Of a stretch of DNA of 37,642 nucleotides, positions 7,694 to 16,208 are shown one piece after another. Within the stretch, counting starts at the first letter, position 1, and each line of letters starts with the position of its first letter. The position numbers and the translations under genes are program-made. The notes beneath the pieces are model-generated. The model made no database searches. It was not told the DNA's origin and saw only the letters and a program-made list of their open reading frames with translations. Origin of the DNA: Chitinophagaceae bacterium (lineage in GTDB: Bacteria > Bacteroidota > Bacteroidia > Chitinophagales > Chitinophagaceae); contig SCVJ01000016.1 in NCBI GenBank assembly GCA_004322425.1, positions 1-37,642 on the forward strand, given 5' to 3'.

Positions 7694-9070
7694 GTGCCAC
7701 TTATCAAAAGTATTTCAGGAATCAGAGGAACTATTGGAGACCAACCAGGAGAAAATTTATCACCAATCGATATTGTTAAGTTTACGACTGCATTTGCCGG
7801 AATAATAACTCAAAATAATTCCAACGCTAAAATTGTTATCGGACGCGATGGAAGAATCAGCGGCCAATTTGTTAGAGATTTAGTTGTAAAAACGCTAATT
7901 GGTTTAGGAATTGATGTTATCGATTTAGGGCTAACAACCACGCCAACAGTAGAAATTGCCGTAAAGCAAGAAAATGCTGCAGGCGGAATTATTATTACTG
8001 CCAGCCATAATCCTCAAGATTGGAATGCATTAAAATTATTAAATAGTGATGGCGAATTTATTTCCTCAGAAATAGGATTGCAGGTTTTGGAAGAAGCCGA
8101 AAAAGAATCGATAGTTTCAATTCGTAAGGAAGGGAAACTAATAGAGGATAATTCTTATTTACAAAAGCATGTTGACGCTGTTGTTAATTATCCTTTGGTA
8201 AATGTGGCCTCCATAAAAGCTCAAAATTTTAAAATTGTAGTAGATGCAATTAATTCAACTGGCGCACTATATGTACCGGCTTTATTAAAAGCATTAGGTG
8301 TGGAAGATGTAGTTGTAATAAATGGAAAAATAAATGGAAAATTTGCTCATAATCCAGAGCCACTTCCTGATAATTTAAGAGAGTTGAGTAGGGAAGTTGT
8401 AAAACAAAATGCCAGTTTAGGAATAGCAGTAGATCCCGATGTAGATCGTTTGTGTTTTGTATGTGAGGATGGCTCTATGTTTGGTGAGGAATACACATTG
8501 GTTGCTGTTGCAGATTATATTTTAAGCAAGAAAAAAGGGAGTGCGGTGAGTAACTTAAGTAGCACTCGGGCACTTGCCGATATTGCAAGTAAACACCACT
8601 GCGATTATTTTGCTTCTCCTGTGGGTGAAGTGAATGTGGTTAAAAAAATGAAAGAAGTGAATGCAGTGATTGGTGGTGAAGGGAATGGGGGCATTATAGT
8701 TTCGGATTTTCATTATGGTCGTGATGCATTGATAGGAATTGGAATTTTTCTGAGTTATTTATCCGAACATACAAAAGGAATGAAATCGTTTCGAAGTAGT
8801 TTCCCGAATTATTTCATTTCAAAGAATAAAATTGAACTGCAAGCCGGGATCGACATTCCAAAAATTTTTGAAAAACTTAGTAAAAAGTACAAAAATTATC
8901 AAGTTAATACTGAGGATGGATTAAAAATAGAATTTGATAATGATTGGGTGCACCTCCGTAGTTCCAATACAGAACCGATTATTCGCATTTATGCCGAAAG
9001 TAATTTTGAAACCACGGCACAAAATATTGCTCGTCGATTTGTACAAGACATCGGTGAGTGTCTTCAGTAA
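7694..9070 (+). CDS. glmM: phosphoglucosamine mutase / alpha-D-phosphohexomutase
   Basis: This 458-residue protein has all four domains of the alpha-D-phosphohexomutase superfamily: catalytic phosphoserine Ser104 in TASHNP, the metal loop DPDVDR at 247-252, the sugar-binding loop GEGNGG at 328-333 and the phosphate-binding loop RSSNTEP near the C-terminus. GlmM converts glucosamine-6-phosphate to glucosamine-1-phosphate for UDP-GlcNAc synthesis. The sugar loop differs from the GEQSGH of classical bacterial GlmM and resembles that of other branches, so phosphomannomutase or phosphoglucomutase activity is possible. The start is GTG at 7694, chosen because MPLIKSISGIRGT matches the family N-terminus and no ATG lies nearby. 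A weak -7-like element lies at 7647-7654. Confidence 0.82.
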   Translation: MPLIKSISGIRGTIGDQPGENLSPIDIVKFTTAFAGIITQNNSNAKIVIGRDGRISGQFVRDLVVKTLIGLGIDVIDLGLTTTPTVEIAVKQENAAGGIIITASHNPQDWNALKLLNSDGEFISSEIGLQVLEEAEKESIVSIRKEGKLIEDNSYLQKHVDAVVNYPLVNVASIKAQNFKIVVDAINSTGALYVPALLKALGVEDVVVINGKINGKFAHNPEPLPDNLRELSREVVKQNASLGIAVDPDVDRLCFVCEDGSMFGEEYTLVAVADYILSKKKGSAVSNLSSTRALADIASKHHCDYFASPVGEVNVVKKMKEVNAVIGGEGNGGIIVSDFHYGRDALIGIGIFLSYLSEHTKGMKSFRSSFPNYFISKNKIELQAGIDIPKIFEKLSKKYKNYQVNTEDGLKIEFDNDWVHLRSSNTEPIIRIYAESNFETTAQNIARRFVQDIGECLQ

Positions 9071-9109
9071 ATCGGGTTTCCTATATTTGTTTCCATTTGA
9101 GATTGAAAT

Positions 9110-10237
9110 ATGAATAGAATTTATTTTGATAATGCTGCTACTACTGAGTTGGACAAAGATGTATTGGACGCAATGCTGCCTTATATGACTTCACATTTCG
9201 GTAACCCATCATCTATTTATTCTTACGGTAGAGAAACAAGATTGGCAATTGAAAATGCAAGAAAGTCGGTTGCGAAATTATTAGGTGTTCATCCCGGAGA
9301 AATTTTTTTTACAAGCGGTGGCACTGAAAGTAACAACACAGCCATCTTGGCTTCTATTCGCGATTTAGGGTGTTCTCATATTTTGACATCTTCAATTGAA
9401 CATGATGCTGTTTTGAATACTGTGGCGTATTACAGGAAACAAGATTCTGTCACTAGTAGTTTTGTAAAACTGCTGCCAAATGGACAAGTGGATATTAATG
9501 ATCTGGAAAACCAATTGGCCTCTTGTAATAAAAAATGTTTGGTTTCATTAATGCATGCAAACAATGAAATTGGAAACATTTTGGATATTCAGAAAGTAAG
9601 TACCGTTTGTAAAAAATATAATGCCATCTTTCATTCCGATTGTGTGCAAACAGTTGGACATTATCCTTTGGATCTTACAAAGTCGGGAGTACATTTTATT
9701 TCTGGATCGGGACATAAATTTAATGGTCCAAAAGGAATTGGAATTTTGTTTGTAAATCATAGTTTAAAAATTCGTCCTTTTATTTATGGTGGTGGACAAG
9801 AAAGAAATATGCGTGCTGGTACTGAAAATATTTATGGCATCATTGGATTTGCTAAAGCATTAGAACTGTCAATGCTTAATTTCGAAAAAAACATGAACTA
9901 CATTCAGTCATTGAAAGCGTATACTACACAGCAACTTCAGCAAACTATTGAAGGAGTAAGTTTTAATGGAGATACGAGTGAAAATTCATTGTACACCGTG
10001 TTGAGTGTATCCTTACCAAAAACTGAAAAATCGGAAATGATTTTGTTCGGACTAGATATCAACAATATCTGCGTTAGCGGTGGAAGTGCTTGTAGTAGTG
10101 GTGCCGATCAAGGTTCGCATGTAATTCGCACAATAAATAATAACCCCAATCAAGTTACCATAAGAATTTCTTTTTGTAAAAACAACACTCGTCAAGAAGT
10201 TGATACTCTAGTTTCAAAAATCAAGGAATTAATTTAG
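9110..10237 (+). CDS. cysteine desulfurase (NifS/IscS class V aminotransferase)
   Basis: The 375-residue protein is a PLP-dependent cysteine desulfurase. The PLP lysine is Lys203 in SGSGHKFNGPKG, the cofactor-binding His/Asp region is near 148-152 and 177, and the catalytic cysteine is Cys328 in SGGSACSSG. It takes sulfur from cysteine and passes it as a persulfide to Fe-S cluster or thiolation pathways. The short active-site loop with SACSSG is typical of group I (NifS/IscS). No iscU or nifU partner is next door, so the acceptor is not known, and I leave the symbol blank. It starts 39 bases after glmM; a TATATTTG at 9082-9089 could be its own -7 element. Confidence 0.9.
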   Translation: MNRIYFDNAATTELDKDVLDAMLPYMTSHFGNPSSIYSYGRETRLAIENARKSVAKLLGVHPGEIFFTSGGTESNNTAILASIRDLGCSHILTSSIEHDAVLNTVAYYRKQDSVTSSFVKLLPNGQVDINDLENQLASCNKKCLVSLMHANNEIGNILDIQKVSTVCKKYNAIFHSDCVQTVGHYPLDLTKSGVHFISGSGHKFNGPKGIGILFVNHSLKIRPFIYGGGQERNMRAGTENIYGIIGFAKALELSMLNFEKNMNYIQSLKAYTTQQLQQTIEGVSFNGDTSENSLYTVLSVSLPKTEKSEMILFGLDINNICVSGGSACSSGADQGSHVIRTINNNPNQVTIRISFCKNNTRQEVDTLVSKIKELI

Positions 10238-10275
10238 CGCTGAAGTTTTTCTATCACAAAATCAATACAAAGAAA

Positions 10276-11136
10276 TTAGTTTGAATATAATCCTCCGGCA
10301 TTTATCCAATTTACGATAGCTGTTCTATCAGCTAAACTAAGTCCTGGGTTTGGTGGAGGGGGCATTTGTTGAGGCGTTCCAAAATTATCAACTGCACGCA
10401 CTTTTATTCTTGCTTTATTAGCCACAATATTGCAATCAATTGTAAAGTCAATTCCTCCGGCTGGAGCAGCGCCGGAATGGCAACCTCCAGCAGTACAATT
10501 ATTACTAATGATGGCCCTAACTGCACTAAATAAAGTTCCAGGAGGAGTAGCGCTTACTGTTACGTTTGCTGTTTTTAGACAGCCACCCGATTCTTTAGCT
10601 CCCATAGTGTAAGTATTTACTGCAAGGCTTGTAAAAGTTGCGGAGGCTTGAAATGCACCACCATTAATATTGTAAGTAAAACCTGAACCCCCACCAGTAG
10701 TAGTTACAGTTATTGAACCATTAGCAGGGTTAACACAAGGAGTTGCAGTTACTACAGTACCGCCAACGGTAAAACTTACAGATGCACAAGGATCATTATT
10801 ATTTACAGTAAAGGATTGACTACCCGTACAACCACTACTGTTTTTAGCAGCAATAGTATAAGTTCCGGCTGCAAGTCCTGTAAAATTTCCAGATGCTTGG
10901 AATGCGCCGCCATTAAAACTAAAAGTGAAACCAGAGCCTCCACTTGCACTGGCTACTATGCTTCCATTACTCATTCCTACTGCAGATGCATTTGTAATGG
11001 TACCTGTAACTGTAATTGTAACACCAACGCAAGGATTTGCAGGAGTACCGCCGCTGCCTCCGCCACAAGAAACTATCAATAACATTGAAATTAAGTAGGA
11101 AGTAAGCAAAAAATGGTTGAAGAAATTGTTTTTCAT
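10276..11136 (-). CDS. surface lipoprotein: two SprB-like repeats plus CX4CH cytochrome-c-like domain
   Basis: The 286-residue protein starts with a lipoprotein signal: hydrophobic segment, then LLIVSC with lipid-attachment Cys24 and a glycine-rich tether. Two tandem repeats of about 78 residues follow (about 36-113 and 117-195), each with NGSI, a Gly-rich SGF turn, NGGAFQAS and a TYT-x(6-8)-GC ending, matching the SprB-repeat style of Bacteroidota surface proteins. The C-terminal 80 residues hold CTAGGCH at 214-220, then QQMPPPP with Met258 and LSLADRTAIVNWINAGG, the pattern of a c-type cytochrome with His and Met ligands, but with four residues between the cysteines. I infer a membrane-attached electron carrier; heme binding is not proven. 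Confidence 0.75.
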   Translation of the reverse strand: MKNNFFNHFLLTSYLISMLLIVSCGGGSGGTPANPCVGVTITVTGTITNASAVGMSNGSIVASASGGSGFTFSFNGGAFQASGNFTGLAAGTYTIAAKNSSGCTGSQSFTVNNNDPCASVSFTVGGTVVTATPCVNPANGSITVTTTGGGSGFTYNINGGAFQASATFTSLAVNTYTMGAKESGGCLKTANVTVSATPPGTLFSAVRAIISNNCTAGGCHSGAAPAGGIDFTIDCNIVANKARIKVRAVDNFGTPQQMPPPPNPGLSLADRTAIVNWINAGGLYSN

Positions 11137-11345
11137 AGAACATGATTAATCACCATTAGAAGCAGAGCATCTTTCATGGTCAACTACAAGGTACAACATT
11201 TTCAAATAAAAAAAATCAAGTCTTCATTCTAGAAAAGATTATTTAACAAAGTTTATTATCTGGGTGTCAAATTGTGATTTTTGCTTATTATATAATTCTT
11301 GTAACTTGTAGTTTGAATCAATATTTTTAACCTAAAACAACTATT

Positions 11346-11759
11346 ATGAACTCAAAATTAATTGTTCGCGGATTAGTGGGTGGTCTTTCCTACTTTTTAC
11401 TAGGTTGGGTAGTTTGGGGAATGTTGCTTAAGAATTTTATGATGGCACACAGTAGCCCGGGTGCCGCTTCGGTATTTAGAGCCGAAGACGATTTTATTTG
11501 GTGGGCGATGATTCTTGGTAATTTGTCGTTAGGTTTTTTACAAACCTATGTGTTGAGCAAAGCTAAAATTAATGACTTAAAAGCAAGTGCTTTGACTTGC
11601 GCCATGGTGGGGATGTTAATTAGTGCTGGGAGTGATTTTATGATGTATGCTCACATGAACTTATCGGATGTAAATGCTATTGTGGTTGATATTCTGGCAA
11701 TGACATTGGTATCGGGTGTAGTGGGGGCGATACTGAGTTTATTAAAAGGATCCGATTAA
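11346..11759 (+). CDS. small four-helix membrane protein, uncharacterised
   Basis: This 137-residue protein has four hydrophobic segments (about 8-28, 51-68, 82-98 and 113-133) and little outside the membrane. A short polar loop at about 35-48 carries charged residues. I recognise it only as a type of hypothetical protein common in Bacteroidota, without an assigned function. The gene stands alone between a minus-strand lipoprotein and rluF and is closed by a strong terminator at 11786-11808. Upstream sequence at 11281-11308 contains TTG and a TAACTTG-like element, a weak promoter candidate. Confidence 0.7.
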   Translation: MNSKLIVRGLVGGLSYFLLGWVVWGMLLKNFMMAHSSPGAASVFRAEDDFIWWAMILGNLSLGFLQTYVLSKAKINDLKASALTCAMVGMLISAGSDFMMYAHMNLSDVNAIVVDILAMTLVSGVVGAILSLLKGSD

Positions 11760-11785
11760 AAACAAATTTGTAATTTTTTTAGTAG

Positions 11786-11808
11786 GGCACTTTTTTAAGT
11801 GCCTTTTT
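11786..11808 (+). terminator. intrinsic terminator after the small membrane protein gene
   Basis: GGCACTT (11786-11792) pairs perfectly with AAGTGCC (11797-11803) around a TTTT loop, followed by five T. It lies 27 bases after the stop at 11759. On the opposite strand the tail is not a T tract, so it mainly serves the plus-strand gene. Confidence 0.88.
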
Positions 11809-11818
11809 CAGTTTGTTC

Positions 11819-12559
11819 TCAAATTGAGTTTTTTGATTTTTCTAGAAGTTGGGTTAATTCATTCATTTCAGGTTCGCTTAAATAGCGCCATTTACCGATT
11901 GCTAAATTTCCAATTTTTATATGCATAATTCGTACTCTTTTCAAACTAACAACTTCGTAGCCAAAAACCTCACACATTTTTCTGATTTGTCTATTCAAAC
12001 CTTGTTTGAGGATGATGGAAAAAACTTTGCTGCTGATTGTTTTTACTTTGCAAGGAAGTGTAACTGTATCTAATATGCGAACACCAGTGCTCATTTTGAA
12101 AGCAAAATCTGTTGTTAATTTTTTATTTACAGTAACTAAGTATTCCTTTTCGTGTTCGTTTCCCGAACGAAGAATTTTGTTTACAAAATCGCCATTGTTG
12201 GTTAGAAAGATTAATCCCTCCGAATCTTTATCCAGCCTTCCAATCGGGAAAATTCGTTTTGGATGATTGATGTATCGGATAATATTACTGCGGTCTTTTT
12301 CGTCAGTTGTGGAGGTAACATTTACCGGTTTATTAAATGCGATAATAAATTGATTCTGTTGGCTGGAACCAACTGTTTTCAAAAGTTCATCATCAATAAA
12401 AATTTTATCTGTAGCTGAAACCCTAGTTCCGGGGTTGGCAATATTGTGGTTGATGACAACCCTTCCTTGTTCAATAAGTTTATCTGCTTCGCGACGGGAA
12501 CAATATCCTGTCGCACTGATATATTTGTTTAAGCTGATATTTTCAGTTGTCTCTTTCAT
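11819..12559 (-). CDS. rluF: 23S rRNA pseudouridine synthase, RluF/RsuA family
   Basis: The 246-residue protein has an N-terminal S4 RNA-binding domain (about 8-60, with SRREADKLIEQGRV) and a RsuA/RluB/RluF-type catalytic domain. The catalytic aspartate is Asp110 in GRLDKDSEGL, and the later GLNRQIRKMCE motif is family-typical. RluF makes pseudouridine at position 2604 of 23S rRNA; the RluF assignment over RluB or RsuA is by overall similarity from memory, including the YxVxSLKRxRI segment. It begins 18 bases after the stop of icd on the same strand, so an icd-rluF transcript is likely. Confidence 0.83.
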   Translation of the reverse strand: MKETTENISLNKYISATGYCSRREADKLIEQGRVVINHNIANPGTRVSATDKIFIDDELLKTVGSSQQNQFIIAFNKPVNVTSTTDEKDRSNIIRYINHPKRIFPIGRLDKDSEGLIFLTNNGDFVNKILRSGNEHEKEYLVTVNKKLTTDFAFKMSTGVRILDTVTLPCKVKTISSKVFSIILKQGLNRQIRKMCEVFGYEVVSLKRVRIMHIKIGNLAIGKWRYLSEPEMNELTQLLEKSKNSI

Positions 12560-12577
12560 AAAAATAAAGAGAACAAT

Positions 12578-13810
12578 TTATCCCAATTTATTTTTCAGAT
12601 TTGTATCAATCGCATCCAAAAATTCTTCTGTATATAAATAATGTTCACCATGATTTACTTTATTACCATGAATACAAACGGCAAGGTCTTTAGTCATTTT
12701 TCCGTTTTCAACAGTTTCAATGCAAACTTGTTCCAGTGAATCAGCAAACTTTATTAGCTCAGTATTTCCATCCAGCTTTCCGCGAAAAGCAAGTCCTCTT
12801 GTCCACGCAAAAATGCTTGCAATTGGATTAGTGCTGGTGGGTTTCCCTTTTTGGTGTTCACGAAAATGGCGTGTAACGGTTCCGTGTGCTGCTTCTGCCT
12901 CCATCGTTTTTCCATCGGGTGTTATTAACACAGAAGTCATCAGTCCCAATGAACCAAAACCTTGGGCTACTGTATCGCTTTGAACATCGCCATCGTAATT
13001 TTTACAAGCCCACACAAATTCACCATTCCATTTTAAAGCACTTGCAACCATGTCGTCAATCAATCTGTGTTCATAAATAATGCCTGCTGCATCAAACTGA
13101 ACTTTGAATTCATTTTTGTAGATTTCTTCAAAAATATCTTTAAACCGTCCATCGTATTTTTTAAGAATTGTATTTTTAGTGGAGAGATACAACGGCCACT
13201 TCTTGCTCAGTGCCATATTAAAACAACTGCGCGCAAAGCCTAAAATACTTTCATCTGTATTATACATGGTCATAGCAACACCATCGCCTTTGAAATTAAA
13301 TACTTCAAATGTTTGAGGAGTACTTCCATCTTCCGGTGAAAAAGTCATTGTTAATTTCCCTTTTCCTTTTATGACAGTGTCTGTTGCACGATACTGATCT
13401 CCAAAAGCATGACGGCCAACAATAATTGGAGCTGTCCAATTGGTAACTAATCGTGGTACATTTTTCATAACGATGGGTTCACGAAAAACAGTTCCATCCA
13501 AAATATTACGAATAGTTCCATTCGGGCTTTTCCACATTTGGTGAAGAGAAAATTCTTTCACTCTTTCTTCGTCTGGAGTAATGGTAGCACATTTAATTCC
13601 TACGCCATATTGCTTGATTGCATTTGCAGCATCGATTGTTACTTGATCATTAGTTTGATCGCGATATTCTACTCCCAAATCGAAATATTTTATATCAATT
13701 TCTAAATAAGGAAGGATGAGTTTTTCTTTGATAAATTTCCAGATGATTCGGGTCATTTCATCACCATCAAGTTCTACAACCGGATTGGATACTTTAATTT
13801 TTTGCAACAT
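12578..13810 (-). CDS. icd: NADP-dependent isocitrate dehydrogenase, type II
   Basis: This 410-residue protein opens with [16 protein letters not shown], the signature of the homodimeric, eukaryote-like class of NADP-isocitrate dehydrogenase. The substrate-binding segment [20 protein letters not shown] is intact at about 90-110. It oxidatively decarboxylates isocitrate to 2-oxoglutarate in the TCA cycle, which feeds the glutamine synthetase found further on. The length fits this class (about 400-415 residues). A -7 element TAATTTTG (minus strand, 13866-13873) with a TTG sixteen bases further upstream makes a good promoter, giving a leader of about 50 bases. rluF follows closely. Confidence 0.93.
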   Translation of the reverse strand: MLQKIKVSNPVVELDGDEMTRIIWKFIKEKLILPYLEIDIKYFDLGVEYRDQTNDQVTIDAANAIKQYGVGIKCATITPDEERVKEFSLHQMWKSPNGTIRNILDGTVFREPIVMKNVPRLVTNWTAPIIVGRHAFGDQYRATDTVIKGKGKLTMTFSPEDGSTPQTFEVFNFKGDGVAMTMYNTDESILGFARSCFNMALSKKWPLYLSTKNTILKKYDGRFKDIFEEIYKNEFKVQFDAAGIIYEHRLIDDMVASALKWNGEFVWACKNYDGDVQSDTVAQGFGSLGLMTSVLITPDGKTMEAEAAHGTVTRHFREHQKGKPTSTNPIASIFAWTRGLAFRGKLDGNTELIKFADSLEQVCIETVENGKMTKDLAVCIHGNKVNHGEHYLYTEEFLDAIDTNLKNKLG

Positions 13811-13865
13811 AATTTCGGACTAATTTTTGAAAATAATTTGTATTTCGTTCTTATTATAAAGTTGG

Positions 13866-13892
13866 CAAAATTAAGGCATTTATCTTCATCAA
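13866..13892 (-). promoter_or_regulatory. Bacteroidota-type promoter for icd
   Basis: On the minus strand there is TTG (13892-13890), 16 bases, then TAATTTTG (13873-13866), matching TAnnTTTG at the -7 position. The spacing is one base shorter than usual. It would start transcription near 13859. Confidence 0.5.
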
Positions 13893-13914
13893 TAAGTGTG
13901 TCACTAATTAGTTG

Positions 13915-14217
13915 CTATCCTTTTTTCTTCCATCCTCTTAATTCATAGTATTTATCTTTTGGTTCGCCTGTCCATCCATTGATTCCTTTTTTGGGCAACC
14001 ACCATAAATGGATAACAAGAGGGAATATCATCGATATGCCTAAAAAAATATGAAACCCCTTGCGGCCGAAGAAATAGGAAATGAGGATAGAAATACTAAT
14101 GAAAAATACAAGTTTCAAAAGTTTTCTCCATTTGGGTGTTTGTTCTTCAAAGTGTCCGAACAAAATATTTCCGACTGCAAATATGAGAGACGTTATTGCA
14201 ACTTCGTACCACATCAT
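13915..14217 (-). CDS. small membrane protein coupled to the Nramp-Usp gene
   Basis: The 100-residue protein has three hydrophobic segments (about 5-20, 34-48, 55-73) and a basic, Trp-rich tail (GINGWTGEPKDKYYELRGWK). Its ATG follows the stop of the Nramp-Usp gene with no gap (TAAATG at 14220-14215), so it is translated from the same message and probably acts in the same process. I do not recognise a named family. An accessory subunit of the metal transporter is a reasonable guess from position only. Confidence 0.7.
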   Translation of the reverse strand: MMWYEVAITSLIFAVGNILFGHFEEQTPKWRKLLKLVFFISISILISYFFGRKGFHIFLGISMIFPLVIHLWWLPKKGINGWTGEPKDKYYELRGWKKKG

Positions 14218-16104
14218 TTAAACGTTTACAACTAAAACAGGAATATTTAATTCATGACGAACCGTATCAATGGTTTGCCCATAGAACAGGTCTTTAATTC
14301 CTCTGTGACGATGCGCCCCAATAACCAACATATCGGCATTATTTTCTTTTATGATTCTTACAATTTCTTTGGATCGGCGATTGAAACCAAGTATAGCCGT
14401 GGTGTCATATCCCATTTGGCGTAACTTTTCTGCATAGAAATCTAATTGTTGTTGGTCCGACCTAGTTTCTAAGTCATCACTTTCCTTTTCTAATATTTTT
14501 GCCGGCACACTTTCTACTACATGTATCAATAAAAATTTTGTGTTTTTATGCGCTTGTCCAATGGAATAGGACAGCAATTTTTCATCTCTATCGCCAAACT
14601 CAAGCGCCACTGCAATTTTATTAAATATTGGCACAGAAATTTTTTGCAATTCGCTGGCTTCTGGATGTAATTGAATAGAAATATCGCGACTTTTCTTTCC
14701 CATAAGAGGATAAAAAATGGCTGTTAGCAGTAGCACAATGTAAAGGATACCGGCCAACAAAATAACTGTTTTCAAAATATTATTTTCAGAAGTAATAAAA
14801 AAGCTGCCCGCTTGTTCGGCCACCATACGAATATTAAGATAAACAAGGATGGCGGTAATAAGTGAAGCCAAAAAAATAACCCAAGGCGGAATGACAAACT
14901 TGCCCATTGTTTTTTTATCACTTGTAAAATGAATGAGGGGAATAATGGCAAAGCCTAATTGAAGGCTTAAAATCACTTGACTTAAAATGAGTAGATTATC
15001 AATATTTTCTTCACCATTAATTAATATAACAATTACAGCAGGAATAACTGCAATCAGGCGCGTCATCAATCTACGTATCCAAGGCGATATACGAAGTTTC
15101 AGATAGCCTTCCATCACTATTTGGCCAGCTAGTGTTCCTGTAATTGTTGAGCTTTGCCCAGATGCTATTAACGCCACTGCAAATAAAATAGGTGCCAGTC
15201 CCGATCCCAACATTGGTTCTAATAATTCATGAGCTACTTTAATTTCTGCCACATCAGTTCTTCCTGTATTAAAAAATACTGAAGCGGCTAAAATCAATAT
15301 AGCTGCATTTACAAAAAAGGCAAGATTGAGTGCAATGGCGCTATCAATAAAATTCAATCGCAGCGCTTTTTTGATTCCGACATAATCCCGCTTTATTTTT
15401 CTTGTTTGCACTAGCGCTGAGTGTAGATATAAATTATGGGGCATTACCGTGGCGCCAATGATTCCAATTGCAATATATAATGCTGTGTTATTGGGAATTG
15501 ATGGTACAAAACCTTTGGCTACTTCTCCAAAATCTGGCTTAGCCAAAATGATTTCAAACAAAAAAGATAGACCAATAATCAGCACAAGTGCAATAATGAA
15601 AGCTTCCATTTTGCGCATTCCTAATCGTTGCAATAAAAGGAAAAGAAAAGTATCAAAGACGGTAATGGATACGCCCCAAATTAGTGGAAGCCCAGTGAGC
15701 AATTGAATGCCAATTGCCATACCCAAAATTTCTGCTAAATCTGTGGCAGCAATAGCTATTTCGGCTAGTCCATATAATGCGTAATTAATAAATCGCGGAT
15801 ATGTTTCTCGGTTTGCCTGAGCCAGATCTCTTCCTCTCACAATTCCCAATCTGGCCGATAAACTTTGAAGGAGTAAGGCCATCAAGTTACTCATCAATAA
15901 TACCCATATTAGTTTATATCCAAACTGGCTGCCACCAGCTAAATCAGTTGCCCAGTTTCCAGGATCCATGTAACCAACACTCACAAGATAGGCGGGTCCA
16001 AAAAAAGAAAGAATTCTTTTCCAAGTTGGTTTGTTCGAAATTGTTGTATCTACACTTTCGTGTACCTCACTCAACGATCTATATTGATTTTCTTTTGTTG
16101 CCAT
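14218..16104 (-). CDS. Nramp divalent metal transporter fused to a universal stress (Usp) domain
   Basis: From the ATG at 16104 the product is 628 residues. Residues about 25-475 are an Nramp domain with the TM1 metal motif DPGN at 47-50 and the TM6 motif MPH at 221-223, both intact, so Mn2+/Fe2+ import with protons is expected. Residues about 495-628 are a Usp domain, starting FNKIAVALEFGDRDEK and ending IPVLVVNV. Its nucleotide loop reads GAHRHRGIKDLFYGQT: one Gly of the usual G-x2-G-x9-G-S/T is Arg and the Ser is Gln, so ATP binding may be altered. The frame is open to a TTG at 16152, but that TTG is the -33 box of a promoter, so 16104 is preferred. Usp may sense energy state for transport, which is inference. 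Confidence 0.88.
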   Translation of the reverse strand: MATKENQYRSLSEVHESVDTTISNKPTWKRILSFFGPAYLVSVGYMDPGNWATDLAGGSQFGYKLIWVLLMSNLMALLLQSLSARLGIVRGRDLAQANRETYPRFINYALYGLAEIAIAATDLAEILGMAIGIQLLTGLPLIWGVSITVFDTFLFLLLQRLGMRKMEAFIIALVLIIGLSFLFEIILAKPDFGEVAKGFVPSIPNNTALYIAIGIIGATVMPHNLYLHSALVQTRKIKRDYVGIKKALRLNFIDSAIALNLAFFVNAAILILAASVFFNTGRTDVAEIKVAHELLEPMLGSGLAPILFAVALIASGQSSTITGTLAGQIVMEGYLKLRISPWIRRLMTRLIAVIPAVIVILINGEENIDNLLILSQVILSLQLGFAIIPLIHFTSDKKTMGKFVIPPWVIFLASLITAILVYLNIRMVAEQAGSFFITSENNILKTVILLAGILYIVLLLTAIFYPLMGKKSRDISIQLHPEASELQKISVPIFNKIAVALEFGDRDEKLLSYSIGQAHKNTKFLLIHVVESVPAKILEKESDDLETRSDQQQLDFYAEKLRQMGYDTTAILGFNRRSKEIVRIIKENNADMLVIGAHRHRGIKDLFYGQTIDTVRHELNIPVLVVNV

Positions 16105-16121
16105 AAATTTCAGGGGATTAT

Positions 16122-16152
16122 CAAAACTAAAATAAACAGTCGGCTCATTCAA
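16122..16152 (-). promoter_or_regulatory. Bacteroidota-type promoter for the Nramp-Usp operon
   Basis: Minus strand: TTG (16152-16150), 20 bases, TAGTTTTG (16129-16122). Both boxes and the spacing fit the consensus. Initiation near 16115 would leave a leader of about ten bases before the ATG at 16104, and rules out the more upstream TTG as a start codon. Confidence 0.65.
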
Positions 16153-16208
16153 ATATTAATTTTTTACAAGATGTGGAAACATTATTTTCGGTTCGTAAAA
16201 AGTAGTAC

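Noticed and set aside
16105-16152. Longer N-terminus for the Nramp-Usp protein from TTG at 16152
   Set aside because: That TTG is the -33 box of a well-spaced promoter whose start site lies downstream of it, and the extra residues are not family-like.
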